From: Staphylotrichum longicolle
Taxonomy: Eukaryota > Ascomycota > Sordariomycetes > Sordariales > Chaetomiaceae
Direction: 5' to 3'
Assembly (NCBI GenBank): GCA_019096155.1
Contig: JAHCVI010000001.1
Coordinates: 12,797,243 to 12,861,242, forward strand
DNA: 64,000 nucleotides
Shown here: one piece after another, positions 31,318 to 42,284 of the stretch
How the letters are laid out: every line of letters begins with the position of its first letter
Numbering within the stretch: position 1 is the stretch's first letter
Notes under the pieces: generated by a model
Told to the model about the DNA's origin: nothing
Database searches by the model: none
What the model saw: the letters and a program-made list of their open reading frames with translations, nothing else
Program-made: the position numbers and the translations under genes

Positions 31318-31968
31318 CTAACTCTCCGCGCTCGGCTCTTGGGAGGACGAGGAGCCGGCAGGCACCTGTTGAATTCGCAGATTGAGGTCTTTGGCGACTG
31401 CACAGTTTTCAGGTCAGTGTCGAATCCATGTTTCATGTTCCAGGCTGCCGGAGTACTCACGTCTGTCGTAGAGGTAGTATGACGTGACGATCAGCAGCGG
31501 CAATGCCACGACGAGGCGCACATATCTGCTCGCGGCTTGCTTATACTGCTTACTGGAGGTATCAACGGGCTTTCGCGGTGGAGGAGCCGCTCGGGACCCA
31601 GTCGGAAGAATAGCATCAGGTCTGGCGGGTGGTGCAGAGATGGGAGTGAACGCTGGATGGCTCGTCGGGTTGGGAGCCTGACTTCCTTCGCTCGCGGCGT
31701 CGGCTGAAGTTTCTGCTGACGACACACTAGATCTCTGGAACCTCGAACCCTGGCCACTGTTTTTCGCAGCCCTCTGGGTGCCAAACGACCTGATTATTGA
31801 GCCCGATATCTGCGGCGTCCGAGTATCCGTGACTGTCCTCCAGGCCTGCGACGCCGCTGAGCTTGAAGCTCCCCGTACAGGTGCAACCAGACTGCCCTTC
31901 AACAGATGCCTAGTCCCGTTGCCGAGCGGAGAGCCGGCCGATCTGAGCCAGGACATGTTGCGTGACAT
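31318..31968 (-). CDS. Small mitochondrial inner-membrane protein, unknown
   Basis: Two minus-strand exons (31968-31461, 31397-31318) give 195 residues. The intron has donor GTGAGT, a CTGAC branch word and acceptor GTGCAG. The first 60 residues are rich in Arg, Ser and Ala and lack acidic residues (MSRNMSWLRSAGSPLGNGTR), a typical mitochondrial presequence. A Pro/Ser-rich linker follows. One membrane helix, RYVRLVVALPLLIVTSYYLYDRL, stands near the end, with a short tail after the splice (AKDLNLRIQQVPAG). I do not recognise a named family. The topology resembles small assembly or import accessory proteins, but that is only inference. An in-frame second ATG is at 31956. Confidence 0.7.
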
Positions 31969-32556
31969 TTTTGGGGGCCGTTCGAGGGAGTTCGGGGGTG
32001 GAGGGAGGGACGAGGGTCGAGGGACAGGTCGGGATGGAGAGAAAATGCTGCCTACAAACGGAGATTTGGTACTTAGTATTCTATCAGAGCAGCACTATCC
32101 ATTGATCCAGCTTACCGTTGTCAACGAGGCCAAACCTCAAAATTGGGGACACAGAGGTACCTGAGGTGGGCAGGAACAGACGCGCGCACACCTTGCAGAC
32201 GCGCTCTCACTGCAGCTGGAATCTGGAAATCGCAGTGGACCAGAATTTCAGCTTTCTGCGGCACACTCACTGCCGAACGCACAGACGCAGATCACGACCC
32301 CGGAAATCGGACCAGTTTCTTGGCAACGGTGGGGCTCGACAGGGGAAGTAATGGCCAACGCCTGGAAAAATCTGGACCACTCTCCTTGCCTGCCGCGAGC
32401 GTGCCAAAGCCATGCATCGATCATTGATTTCTCTCTGCTTGTTCATGCGGACCCCCCCTCTCCCTCAGCTCCAGCACCTTCAGCTGCTCCCAACCCCTTC
32501 GCGACTTCAGCAAGCCAGGTTCAACCCTTAAGCAGAAATGAGTCCGAGAATGACCC
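31969..32556. other. Intergenic, no gene seen
   Basis: This is the promoter of the mitochondrial protein gene and the 3' side of the cysteine-rich miniprotein gene. No further feature is seen. Confidence 0.5.
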
Positions 32557-32890
32557 CTAACGGCAGTGGCCAATGACACTCTCCTGATCCAGGTTTTTGC
32601 AGCAGTCCTTAAACGCCTGTCGTTTGGTCCGGTCCACAGCGCAGATCTGGTCCATGCATGACATCCGTTAGCCTCTGTTGCTCGGCGAAGAACAGTAAGG
32701 GACTCACGTTGTCATAGGTCTTGTACCCCAGCGACTTGCAGCATCCCAGAGTCTGCGTCTTGAGCAGGGAGCCGTCCCTGCTGTTCATGCAGATGCAGTC
32801 GTCAGGCTCGAGGTACCAGCTACCGGGGCACTGCTGGGCAATGGCCCCGCCAAGGAACCCGAGGGTGAGAAGCAGGCCGAAGGCTTTCAT
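32557..32890 (-). CDS. Small secreted cysteine-rich protein
   Basis: Two minus-strand exons (32890-32708, 32646-32557) give a 90-residue protein. Introns: one, GTGAGT...CCAG, phase 0. The signal peptide MKAFGLLLTLGFLGGAIAQ is followed by a mature part of about 71 residues with nine cysteines in the pattern C...CxC...CC...C...CC...C. The splice brings the last four cysteines in frame (ICAVD, DCCKN, GHC), which supports the model; unspliced reading ends in an unrelated tail. A TATAAA stands about 87 bases upstream. The size, signal peptide and cysteine content are those of fungal effector-like or antimicrobial-like secreted proteins. No family recognised and the function is unknown. Confidence 0.75.
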
Positions 32891-34639
32891 GGTGTTGTAC
32901 TGTTACGGGCCAAAGACTCAAAAACACTTGCGAAGTGCTAACAAGACGGCTACCGGAACGTTGACATCAACGCACTTTATACAGACCTGACCTCGAGGCG
33001 AACATCAGGGGTAAGAAGTCCTACTTGGACTCGGATGTCGTTGGATACGAGTCAATCTATGCCCAATATCGCCAGAGTCCCAACAAAGGATCCTCGGGGC
33101 TGCGGTTGCATTGTAGACATGCAACTTCCAGCGAAGAGGCTGTGGCAGAGAGGGCGATATCATGAGGTACCTCTCGAGCTTAATACAAATGAATGACTGT
33201 TGGCAATAAATATCAGGACAGTGTGTAAGCGCTCCAACCAAAGAATGCATCCATGCTGGGGGCTGTGCCACTATCTTCACGAGCATCAACTGCGCAGCTC
33301 TGACCGCCGCCTTGTGAGACCTGCTAACCGCAATCACGTCCCGAACCTATTCTCGTCCTTGTTTACGTTTACCTGCTCACCATCCCGGTCTCCGGGGTCA
33401 TCCCCTCACCGGAACGGCGCGATGAACAGCCGATGGCGGCCTGCAGATGCACACAAGGCCGGTTAAACTCGACCCGTGTAACGCAAGCCGGTCTCTTCTT
33501 ACAGCTTGTCCGCATGGAACTCGTTTATAAGGTGGCAACGACGCTGAAGTGGCATGCATAGAGCATCCTTTCGAATGTTCCACAACTCCGTGTACCGTTC
33601 AGACAACGCGGGTGGTTCGTCGCTCGTGGACTACTCTCACTCGGCATCACGGCGGGATGTTGCTTCAATCTCGCGGGATACTACGTACAAACAGTTCATC
33701 ACAAGTTGTTTGATGATAGGCGCGGCTCCGGCCGAGTTGATATGTGTTCTGCTCGGCCCTGCGTTGCTCTGCTCCTTCAAAGTCGTTCAATTCGCTCTCT
33801 AATTCTCAGAGACACTTCTTGGCGGCTTCCTGTCTCCTCCTAAAATAGTGACCCGCATCATACTGTCTGTCTCGCCCATTTGTGCTGGTTGAGTGCATAT
33901 GTAAACGAGTAGTTTGAGCCCGTGATGAACCTGTTGATCCACTGCGAGACCTGTGAGTTCTCATCTTCACCACGTTGTTGAGTCTCAGTCCAGCACGGTA
34001 AATACAAGTGAGCAGCCTCGCAGTTTAAAGTCATTGAACAACTGAGACTTTTCCGCTTGCCAGCCACTGTGTCTATAAGCGCAGGTCAAGAGACCTACTT
34101 CAAACTCCCAGGTTTGAGTCGTCGAGCATGCACAAGTCTGACCGACGAGTGTCAACGCGCAGCAGTTTGTGGGAGAGCGGAAAATGGCCAATTGGGATTG
34201 AAGCTTCGAGTCAGAGATCAGGCTTGTGGCATTTCTAGATGATGTCCAGTGTTTTCCTCTCACAGGCATCGCGATGCGGAGCTTGGCTCTGATCGTCAGA
34301 GAATGAGTTGCTCAAACTCCCTGTTCGATTGGGGTCTAGGGGTTTGGAGACAACCACTCCCGGAGGCATGTTGCGGCGGGTTGCTTGCAGTCGGTTGCTT
34401 GGTGCGAGTGACGTCTGTGCGCATCAGTGGGTCAACCAACGAGCGCCAACACGATGGGAGGCGCACCAGCCCAGACCCGCTAACTTGAATCCGGCAACGA
34501 CCCAGACCTCTGCGGCCAACAACAACCCGGAACCAACAACACATTTCCTCCCAAACCTGCCAAGTGACGCTGGAGCAACGGCTCCCAGCATGGGCAATTC
34601 TGACTTAGAAAGTGCAATTTAAAGCCATTTTGGCCAGCC
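32891..34639. other. Intergenic, no gene seen
   Basis: There are 1.7 kb between the miniprotein and kinase promoters, which are divergent. Apart from the TATA box I see nothing that stands out. Confidence 0.45.
32976..32981 (-). promoter_or_regulatory. TATA box of the cysteine-rich miniprotein gene
   Basis: TATAAA on the minus strand, about 87 bases before the ATG at 32890. Position and sequence fit a core promoter. Confidence 0.5.
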
Positions 34640-37074
34640 ATGTCGCTCGTTCCATACCACCCGCGCGAGGGGCGCGAGATCGTGCTGTACGTCATAATCC
34701 TGGGGTTCTCCGTTCTCCCTTCTCAATCCCCAAGCTCCCCATCTCCAAGCTCCCTGACGTCTTCCCTGCCTTGTTACTGTCCAGGTGCTTTGTCGTCTGG
34801 GAATCCAGAATGGCATTACAAATCCTTTTGCAGCATCACTAAACACTGCGTGTTTTCCTATCCCGCTGACAGTGTCTCTGCCCCAGACGCCACCACAACG
34901 CCATTGTCGTCCGAGATCCCTCCTCCCAACGCCTCGAGATCCGGGGGCTCCAGCTGCACGAATGCCCCACCTGCCACCAGCCCCTACGTCCCTCTTCTCC
35001 CGACAGGCATTACGAGAACACACACAATGGCGACACCTACGTCGACCCCAACTACTTCCGCATGCTGCGCGCGGGCCACGACACCGGAGACGACTCTCCG
35101 TCCCACCCGCCGCCGAGTCCCATCCGCCGGCTGGTCGAGCCGGTACCCGTCGTCGTACATGACGAAGATGAAGCAGAGGCCGGACTACAGGGCGCCGAGT
35201 TCGTGAGGAGCTCTCCTGCTCCGCAGAGCGGCGGCCGGATAAAGCGAGAAGCCTTCAGCCCGAACTACTTCAACACGTTCTTCATTGAAGAGAGAGAGCT
35301 TGGAAGGGGAGGGAAGGGTGTCGTGCTGCTGGTGAGGCATGAAATTGACGGCTGCAACCTCGGCCACTTCGCCTGCAAGCGTGTGCCGGTCGGAGACGAC
35401 CACGCCTGGCTGGAGAAGGTGCTCGTCGAGGTGGAGCTGCTCGCGAACCTGGCGCACCCCAATTTGGTTTCATACCGCCATGTCTGGCTGGAGAACGTGC
35501 AGCTCACCCGGTTCGGCCCCAGCGTGGCATGCGCCTTCATCCTTCAGCAGTACTGCAACGGGGGCGATCTGCTGCAGTATGTCATTGGAAACATCCCGAA
35601 GGAAGCCACAAAGGAGGAACTCAAGGCGCAAATGCGGCGCAGATCCAGGGGCCAGGCCGAGCGGCCCCAGGTCCAAAAGCGTCTGCCCCCAGAAGAGATT
35701 TACTCACTCTTCAAAGATGTAACATCCGGCTTGGCCTACCTACATGCTGCGAACTACATCCATCGAGACCTGAAGCCTAGCAACTGCCTCTTGCACCGCG
35801 ACGGCAACCAGTTGAAGTGTTTGATCAGCGACTTTGGCGAAGTCCAACCCGAGAATGCCGTTCGGAAGTCGACCGGATCGACAGGTACCATTTCGTACTG
35901 CGCGCCAGAAGTTCTGACGCGAGACGCCAGTGGCCGGTTCGGCAACTTCACCACCAAGTCAGACATTTTCTCCCTCGGCATGATCCTGTACTTTATGTGT
36001 TTTGGCCGCTTGCCCTATGTTAATGCCAACTCGGTCCATGAAGAGCTAGAGGACATCGACCTGCTGCGTGCCGAGATTTCTCACTGGAAAGGATTCCAGG
36101 ACGAAAGGAGAGAGCGGCCAGATCTCCCACCAAAGCTCTACCAGCTTCTGAAGAAGCTGCTCTCCGTCAACCCCGCGGAACGACCTGCTGCCAGCGAAGT
36201 CCTGGGTGCCATGGGCGCCGATTCCACCTTGGACAGCATGATGAGGAGCTCGACGAGAAACACCAGTCCGCTCCTCGGCCTCTCAGGGCAGCGTATCCAG
36301 AACTTGGACTCGCCCTTACCACCGAGCACGCCCATTCCAGGTTTGTCCCCTCCGCTCTCAGACAACCCATTTCATCAAACTCACCCCAACACCCTCACAG
36401 ACCCCACGAAACACGCCCGCGTAAACAGCACGACGGACGAAGACCTGCTCCCCAACCCCTTCAGCCGCCCCGCCCCCGACTCCCACGCGCCGCCACCGCA
36501 GCCAACAACCACCAGCAGCGCCCTCCTCACAAAACGCCTCACCACCCCGCCCACGGCCCCCCACCACCTCCACCGCCCAACCTCCCACGCCATGACCCTC
36601 TCCCGCTCCAACCGCAGCAGCCGCAGCAACCACAGCCCAATCCGCTCCTCCTCCCACTCCCCGCACCGCGCCAGCCCCAACAACAACAACAGCAACACCC
36701 TCAACTCCGCCTCCACCCCGGGCGCGACGGCCACCATCACTACCCCCCTGCTCATGCCGCCGCCCACGACGGGCCTAGAGCGCGTCCGACAGGGCGCGGC
36801 GCTGGCGCGATACCGCGCGCCGCGCTGGGTGGAGGGGAACGCCGCGCTGCTGCGGCTGGCGCTTTTCGCGGGCAAGATGCTCTCGCTGTCGTGGGTGTGC
36901 TGGCCGTACAGCGCCGGGTGGGGGGTCGTGGCGGTCGTGGTGGGGCTGGCGGTCGGGGATCTGGGGCTGCTTTGGGAGGGTCAGGAACAAGGGAGGAGGA
37001 GGGGGAGTGGGGGGTTAGTTGTCGGGAGGCGTTGGGAGGGGAGTGGTAGGGGGAGTGTGGCGGGTTGGGGGTAG
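34640..37074 (+). CDS. iks1: Iks1-like serine/threonine protein kinase
   Basis: A 47-nt first exon (34640-34686) is joined across a 200-nt intron (GTACGT...CCCCAG) to exon 2 (34887-37074), giving 744 residues. The splice creates LRHNAIVVRDPSSQRLEI and a C-x2-C segment (HECPTCHQPL), the start seen in Iks1-type kinases. Kinase motifs follow: ELGRGGKGVVLLVRH (P-loop), FACKRVPVG (lysine), NYIHRDLKPSNCLL (HRD), LISDFGEVQ (DFG) and GTISYCAPEVL (activation loop end). The later part is a Ser/Pro/Thr/Asn-rich disordered linker. The C-terminus has two hydrophobic segments (LALFAGKMLSLSWVCWPY and GWGVVAVVVGLAVGDLGLL), probably membrane helices, as in yeast Iks1. The cellular role of the family is poorly known. 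Confidence 0.9.
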
Positions 37075-39598
37075 GGGAGGGGGAAAGGGATGGGGAGGGG
37101 GATAGTGGGCCGCTGGGAGCGGCGTGGTCGTGGTTTGGAGGGTGGAGGGGAGTTTGGTGTGTTGCTGGTGCTGCATTGTGTTGCTGGGGGTTACGGCGCG
37201 CGTCGGGGTGTTGTGTGCGGGCGGGGCGGCGAGGAGGGGGTGGGGGGAGTGGTGAGGGTCCTGTCCCGCGGAGAGACTTCGATGTCTTGGGGAACACCAC
37301 GGAGTCCGTCGGGCCATGCGACTGACGAGCATACATTGACGCTGTGCCGCCCAAGGACTCAGCGTGCCTGGAGGCCATCGTCAAGTTGATCCAGATCATG
37401 CGACAGACAACCATCCATCACCATTGGAAGGAACTAGGACCAAACCGTGTCGGCGACCTCGCTAAGCAGGCGAGGTGTGAGCGATTCATGCTCTCGCTAT
37501 CTTACTGCCAGTCATAATGGTGGAGGGAGAAGGAGCATCGTTACATTGCTCGCCAACAAGATCGGACTTTTTACGACTACGAGCTGGTGATGGAAACCCA
37601 CTGGTTGCTGAGGCCTCCTATGGTACTTCGGCCAGTTCTTGGTCCCATGGCGGATCTTTGAAGAGGGTATCACGGGCTCCGGACTCATTATGCTCGACCA
37701 TCTGTATCTGATCCCTTCTCAATCCTGGTCCTGCAGAGCGGCTCCCCCTCGGCATCCTAACTTCCGGGCTGTGGAGCCGCCGGTTACGGGTTGTCGCGTC
37801 GGAAAGCAGGGACAAGGGCCCCGGAAAGGAGGCGATGCGCGATGGCAGCGGCACGAGTCTCGCGGACCAAGTCGGCGTCTCAGGTTTACACCAAGGGGCT
37901 GGGACTGGTATTGCATTGATACCATGATGAACTGCTTGGCGGCGTCTGGCAGCAAACGAATCAGAAACATGGCCGAGATTCAGGTGCGGTCTAGGGATAT
38001 TGGACTGGAGGAGCAAGGGCGCATCACTTGACCCATCTTCTCGTTTGGGGCCTTCTCCGTGTGGAGTCTGGAGCTTCCTCTCAGGATTGGGCATTCTTAT
38101 CTCAACGACCCCGCGAATCGGTATGGAGGGCGATGACGAGATTCGCCGTCCGGAGGAGCTCCGCCAGCCGTACGCTGACGGGTCGGTTGCGGTTGATCTC
38201 AACTCAGCAATCCGAGCCGGATGGGTAGGCAAAAAATCCTGACTGGATGGGAACTAGTGGCCCGTGTGGGTTTTATGGGATTATGATATTCACGATATTC
38301 CACGCTGCTGACCCCACACAAACCCCTCCTTTCAGAGTGGAGGTGACGAGATCCAAGGCCGAGGATAGGTGGACGGAGGCGGAGGGCTGTCTTAAGTTTG
38401 GGACTATCAGCCTCTTTAATCCGTCCCTCATCCCTGTTTTCCGCGCGGCGGATTACCAAGCGTTTCTTGCGGCTATAAGAGAGCCCCGTTATGGTAACCC
38501 ACCAGTTCCAGGCTTGACATGGTACTGAGTGTTTGGATGGGCGTATTGAGATTCCAGATTGCCGCAAGCGGGGGGGGGGCCCAGGGGGCGTGCCTTGCCT
38601 CATGTGCTGGACCCCCACAGTCCCAAACACAGCGTTTGAAGGACCCCCTACCGGTACCCTCAACTTGAAGGGAACGATGGCGCACGGCCGGTTGGCCTCT
38701 ATACCCGACACATGCGAGCAGCACAGAGTTCTTGGGGCAATGCAAAGCTTGAATGCCCGCTTCTGCGGACTGGCTCAGCAGCCAGGCCTTGGCTCCGTCA
38801 CATGTCAGTGGCGCATTGGTCGACCCGCGCGGTCAGAATCTCTCCTGTTCCTGCGCGCCTATAGACCGTCAATCATTGTGGATGAGGAGAAGCGTGCTGA
38901 TATTACCTCGCTTGCTATTCTGCCAAACTTTGCAGAGTCATCAAGGTGTTTGTCTCCGAGGTACAAAATGGTGCTCTCCCCAGCTGGTTCCAGCATTTGT
39001 GCTTGTTGCTTGTCTCATCAGGAAGCGAGTACAATCACCGGAGCAAACGCCTCGGACACAGCATTGACTATACCGCTGGCGCGAGATCAACGTGAAGACA
39101 CAAACCCGCTTCAGCCATCACTGTCACACACTGATACTCTCCATTACTCACTCCTGTCTGGACTCCGTCTCTCAAACCCCCCTGGCTGTTTTTCGAGCGA
39201 GAACTCTCACATCGGAGACTAAGATTCAAGTCTTCTCATCGACTGAGAACACTTTTTGCAGAGTCAACCTCGGAAACTTTGAAAACAAACGCTGTGATCT
39301 CGTGAGACAACAAGCGGCACAATTTTGAACCAACTCTTGACGCCCGTAATCAAACGTTCATTCGGGCCGTTTTTGCCTCGATCACAACGCCAACTGTGCC
39401 TCAGCCGGCCGCATATTGGGTCAAACACGCGTCCTTTTGTTTCTCTCAACAGCACTCCCATCGACAACTTTGGCACCATCAACAATCTGAACCCATCCGG
39501 AAGGGCTCAACAACGGCTTTCTCAGTGTTCGAAGACGACCGAACTAGCCAAGAGCAATCCAGATCCTTGAACCCCGAACAATTTCAGCGGTGGTCAAA
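37075..39598. other. Long intergenic stretch
   Basis: There are 2.5 kb with no supported gene. Frames of up to 229 codons are open, including one near 38533-39222, but their translations look random. A 10-base G run lies near 38570. The last 400 bases are A/C/T-rich and may be the leader of the small gene that follows. Confidence 0.45.
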
Positions 39599-39875
39599 AT
39601 GTGCCACCGCCGGATCTTCATCCACCATCGATGTGGCCACGAGGTCACGTCAGCCATTGAAGGTTGCGGTGAGCATTCCCCTTCCGCGCAAGCGCTCATT
39701 TTCTTGGCTTCATCAACTTGCTATTTTGTTTATTGAGACCCGTCGATGCCAACGCTGATGCCCTCTCTGCGTTATAGACAATGTCGAATGCCGGCTCACC
39801 AAGAACAAGCCAACCATTTCAAACAAGTATCCTTGCGTGTTCCCGACATGCCCGTACTACGGGATGTTTGACTAG
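39599..39875 (+). CDS. Tiny cysteine protein of the MC-start type
   Basis: Two exons (39599-39668, 39778-39875) give 55 residues. The intron is 109 nt, GTGAGC...TATAG, phase 1. The product starts MCHRRIFIHHRCGHEV and later has CDNVEC and YPCVFPTCPYYG, six cysteines in all. There is no signal peptide. The MC start with spaced cysteine pairs resembles small fungal proteins seen as hypothetical in many genomes, and a second one lies at 55770. Only a spliced reading gives this product, and each exon alone is below usual ORF cut-offs. Function unknown; transcript evidence would be decisive. Confidence 0.55.
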
Positions 39876-40327
39876 GGCAGTCTCGTTCGCAGCATTATTG
39901 TAGGTTGGCCGCCGTGATACCGTGGCATGTCTGCTGCCTGCTAACGCGAGTGCGCCTCAGTCCGCCCGCATCTCACGTTGGGGAGTTTCTTATGTCATTG
40001 GCGTGAGAATCGGCAATACTGGAACAAGCGGGTTGGTTTGGAGGGACCCATCTTTGTATTTTGAACTAATGATGAGATGATTTCACTTACACTGGCCGGA
40101 GACGGCGACACAATATCTATCGGTCCTTTGCATACCTCGCGATGGCTGATTGCGCTTGGTCTTTTCCACGTTTCCAGCGGTCAAGATCCCTCGACGGCCG
40201 CTGCCGGACCTGCGGTTTGGGGAGGGAAAAATGGAAGGAGAAAAAAGGGGGTTGCAGAGAGCATGCCAGGGGTTGCCAGGTGTCTTGGACTTAGGGGTAC
40301 GGAATTTCCACTAATCCATGTAAATCA
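39876..40327. other. Intergenic, no gene seen
   Basis: About 450 bases between the small cysteine gene and the tRNA. No feature recognised. Confidence 0.45.
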
Positions 40328-40426
40328 GTCACTTTGGCGGAGTGGTTAACGCGCTGCCCTGCTAATTAACAGTTAGCACGCTAGGCAGTTCCCTCGGGAG
40401 CGTAGGTTCGAATCCTACAGGTGACG
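40328..40426 (+). tRNA. tRNA-Ser (anticodon GCU) with an 18-nt intron
   Basis: The 5' GTCACTT pairs with 3' AGGTGAC in a 7-bp acceptor stem with one G-U pair, discriminator G. The D-arm is GCG-GAGTGGTTAA-CGC. The anticodon stem is CTGCC/GGCAG around loop CTGCTA...A, with anticodon GCT at 40361-40363. The canonical intron after position 37 is 40365-40382. It contains TTAGC, which can pair with the GCTAA of the anticodon loop as expected for eukaryotic tRNA splicing. A long variable arm (class II) and the T-arm GTAGG-TTCGAAT-CCTAC complete it. Internal A and B boxes are intact. It reads AGC and AGU codons. Confidence 0.95.
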
Positions 40427-40724
40427 ATTGCTTTTGACTGGCATCAAGTTGAATTTTTGGTCATTGGCAACGAGGTGGCGTTTGTTTGGTAAGGCTACCA
40501 GGTAATGCAAACTGTTCTCCGCCAGCTGGGCTCTGTGAACGCCCGATGAGGCGCAGTGACGGCGGCTAGGGCTGAGCTGTGCCAGCATCTGCACCTCCGC
40601 CCCTCCCCCTCTCGACCCGGTCCTCAAGACAAGTACTCGTTAGAGCAAAGGTTCGTCCGTGAAACCACCATCCTTAGCTTGCTCAGGTACCGACAAACGC
40701 GGGCGGCACGCCACACATGCAATC
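40427..40724. other. Short intergenic tRNA to HET
   Basis: About 300 bases, taken to be the HET gene promoter. No feature recognised. Confidence 0.4.
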
Positions 40725-42284
40725 ATGCGACTACTCAGCTCGCGCACGCTTACTTTCCACGAGTTTGTCGAGGATTCCTCGCGGCCCAGATATGCCATCT
40801 TGTCACACCGGTGGGAGGACGACGAGGTCGGGTACAAGCACATGAGGAAACCTGAACGCAGAGGGCTGGCCGAGGCGAAGAAGGGGTTCGCCAAGATATC
40901 GGCTTGCGCGAAGCAAGCGTTGGCCCATGGACTCGAGTACTTCTGGGTCGACACCTGCTGCATCGACAAGTCGAGCAGCGCCGAGCTGTCCGAGGCTATC
41001 AACTCCATGTTTCGCTGGTATCGCGACGCCGCCCATTGCTACGTCTATCTTTGCGATACGCCACCGGCACCCGAGCGCTATTTCGCAGCGTATCCGGGAT
41101 GGGAGGCTGAGTTCACGCAGTCCGTTGGTTTCTCGCGGGGCTGGACGCTGCAGGAGATGATCGCCCCGCAAACTCTGACCTTCTACGCTCGCGACTGGAC
41201 ATGGGGCGGCGACAAGAGGGACGTCAGTTTGTTGAAAGCCATCGAGGGTAAGACGGGTGTGCCGGGCCATGTGCTCTATACCGGTGACGTATCGAGCACC
41301 TCGCTGGCGCAACGAATGAGCTGGATCGCACACCGACAAACGACCAGAACCGAAGACATGGCCTACTGCCTCCTGGGAATATTCGACATCAATATGCCCT
41401 TGTTGTACGGCGAAGGCGACCGTGCGTTTCTGCGGCTGCAGCAGGAGATCCTCAAGGCCTCTGACGACATGTCCATTTTCTGCTGGACCGACCCCGATGC
41501 TTCGTTTGCCACATATAGTGGTCTCCTGGCGAGGTCACCTCTGCATTTCGCAGCGTGCCAGGACATTCGGTGGAACCCCGTGGGTGGAAACCCGCCGTTT
41601 GACCCCACGAACAAGGGCATCAGGATAACTCTAGAGTTGAAGCCCGTCTCTGGGCGGAAGGATGAGAGCATAGCCGTGCTGAGAGGTGTCCAGGGTCCAA
41701 GGGAGTCCGGGACGATTGGGCTGTACTTGCACAAGATCGGGGTCGACCAATACGCTCGTGTCGACCCGCACCTTGTCTGCCAAGGGCTGGAGCCTACCCC
41801 GATGAGGATGACGACCTTCTTTGTGCGCCAGAACCCCGTCATGGAAACCGGTAACTACTTGCATTCCAGAACCGGCAGTCTCTTCATGAAGGTCGGCCCC
41901 GGGCCTCTGCGGCTGGTTGGAGGATACCCTGCTGAGTGCTGGGATGACGAGGCATCTCGCTTTTGTTTCGACCGGTCAGCGATGGCGGAAACAACAGGCC
42001 ATCCGCTCAACACCAAAGCTGAGTTCCACATACGCATGGGGAAGGACAGAACTATCTTGATCACTGTCGATGTAAGAGACGTTTGGTCCAGGTGCCTCAA
42101 AGTCGACTGGGGTTGGCAGGTTCTATCTACAATCCCTCACTTGGACGAGCTCTCGCTTGTGCGCCGATATTCTTGCTCGACATCAGAGCCCTTCGAGCCG
42201 GTCGTGGAGGTGGTCCTCCAACGGGGCCTCGTCGACCGAGAGTCAAGAACGTCACTCACCATCAGACTTGTTTACCTTAGGTAG
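40725..42284 (+). CDS. HET domain protein (HET-D/E-like type)
   Basis: A single exon. The chosen start MRLLSSRTLTFHEF gives 519 residues; an in-frame ATG at 40659 would add 22 residues without family resemblance. HET motifs: RYAILSHRWEDDEVGY, YFWVDTCCIDKSSSAELSEAINSMFRWYRDA, CYVYLCD, GFSRGWTLQEMIAPQTLTFY. The domain is followed by TRTEDMAYCLLGIFDINMPLLYGEGDRAFLRLQQEI, the conserved linker of the HET-D/HET-E class. There it usually precedes a NACHT/WD40 module, but here the protein ends with an unrecognised beta-rich region of about 250 residues, so it is a stand-alone HET. Such genes trigger cell death in incompatible fusions. No introns seen. Confidence 0.93.
   Translation: MRLLSSRTLTFHEFVEDSSRPRYAILSHRWEDDEVGYKHMRKPERRGLAEAKKGFAKISACAKQALAHGLEYFWVDTCCIDKSSSAELSEAINSMFRWYRDAAHCYVYLCDTPPAPERYFAAYPGWEAEFTQSVGFSRGWTLQEMIAPQTLTFYARDWTWGGDKRDVSLLKAIEGKTGVPGHVLYTGDVSSTSLAQRMSWIAHRQTTRTEDMAYCLLGIFDINMPLLYGEGDRAFLRLQQEILKASDDMSIFCWTDPDASFATYSGLLARSPLHFAACQDIRWNPVGGNPPFDPTNKGIRITLELKPVSGRKDESIAVLRGVQGPRESGTIGLYLHKIGVDQYARVDPHLVCQGLEPTPMRMTTFFVRQNPVMETGNYLHSRTGSLFMKVGPGPLRLVGGYPAECWDDEASRFCFDRSAMAETTGHPLNTKAEFHIRMGKDRTILITVDVRDVWSRCLKVDWGWQVLSTIPHLDELSLVRRYSCSTSEPFEPVVEVVLQRGLVDRESRTSLTIRLVYLR

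Noticed and set aside
38533..39222. 229-codon open frame on the plus strand
   Set aside because: No domain resemblance, irregular codon use, no proper start context.
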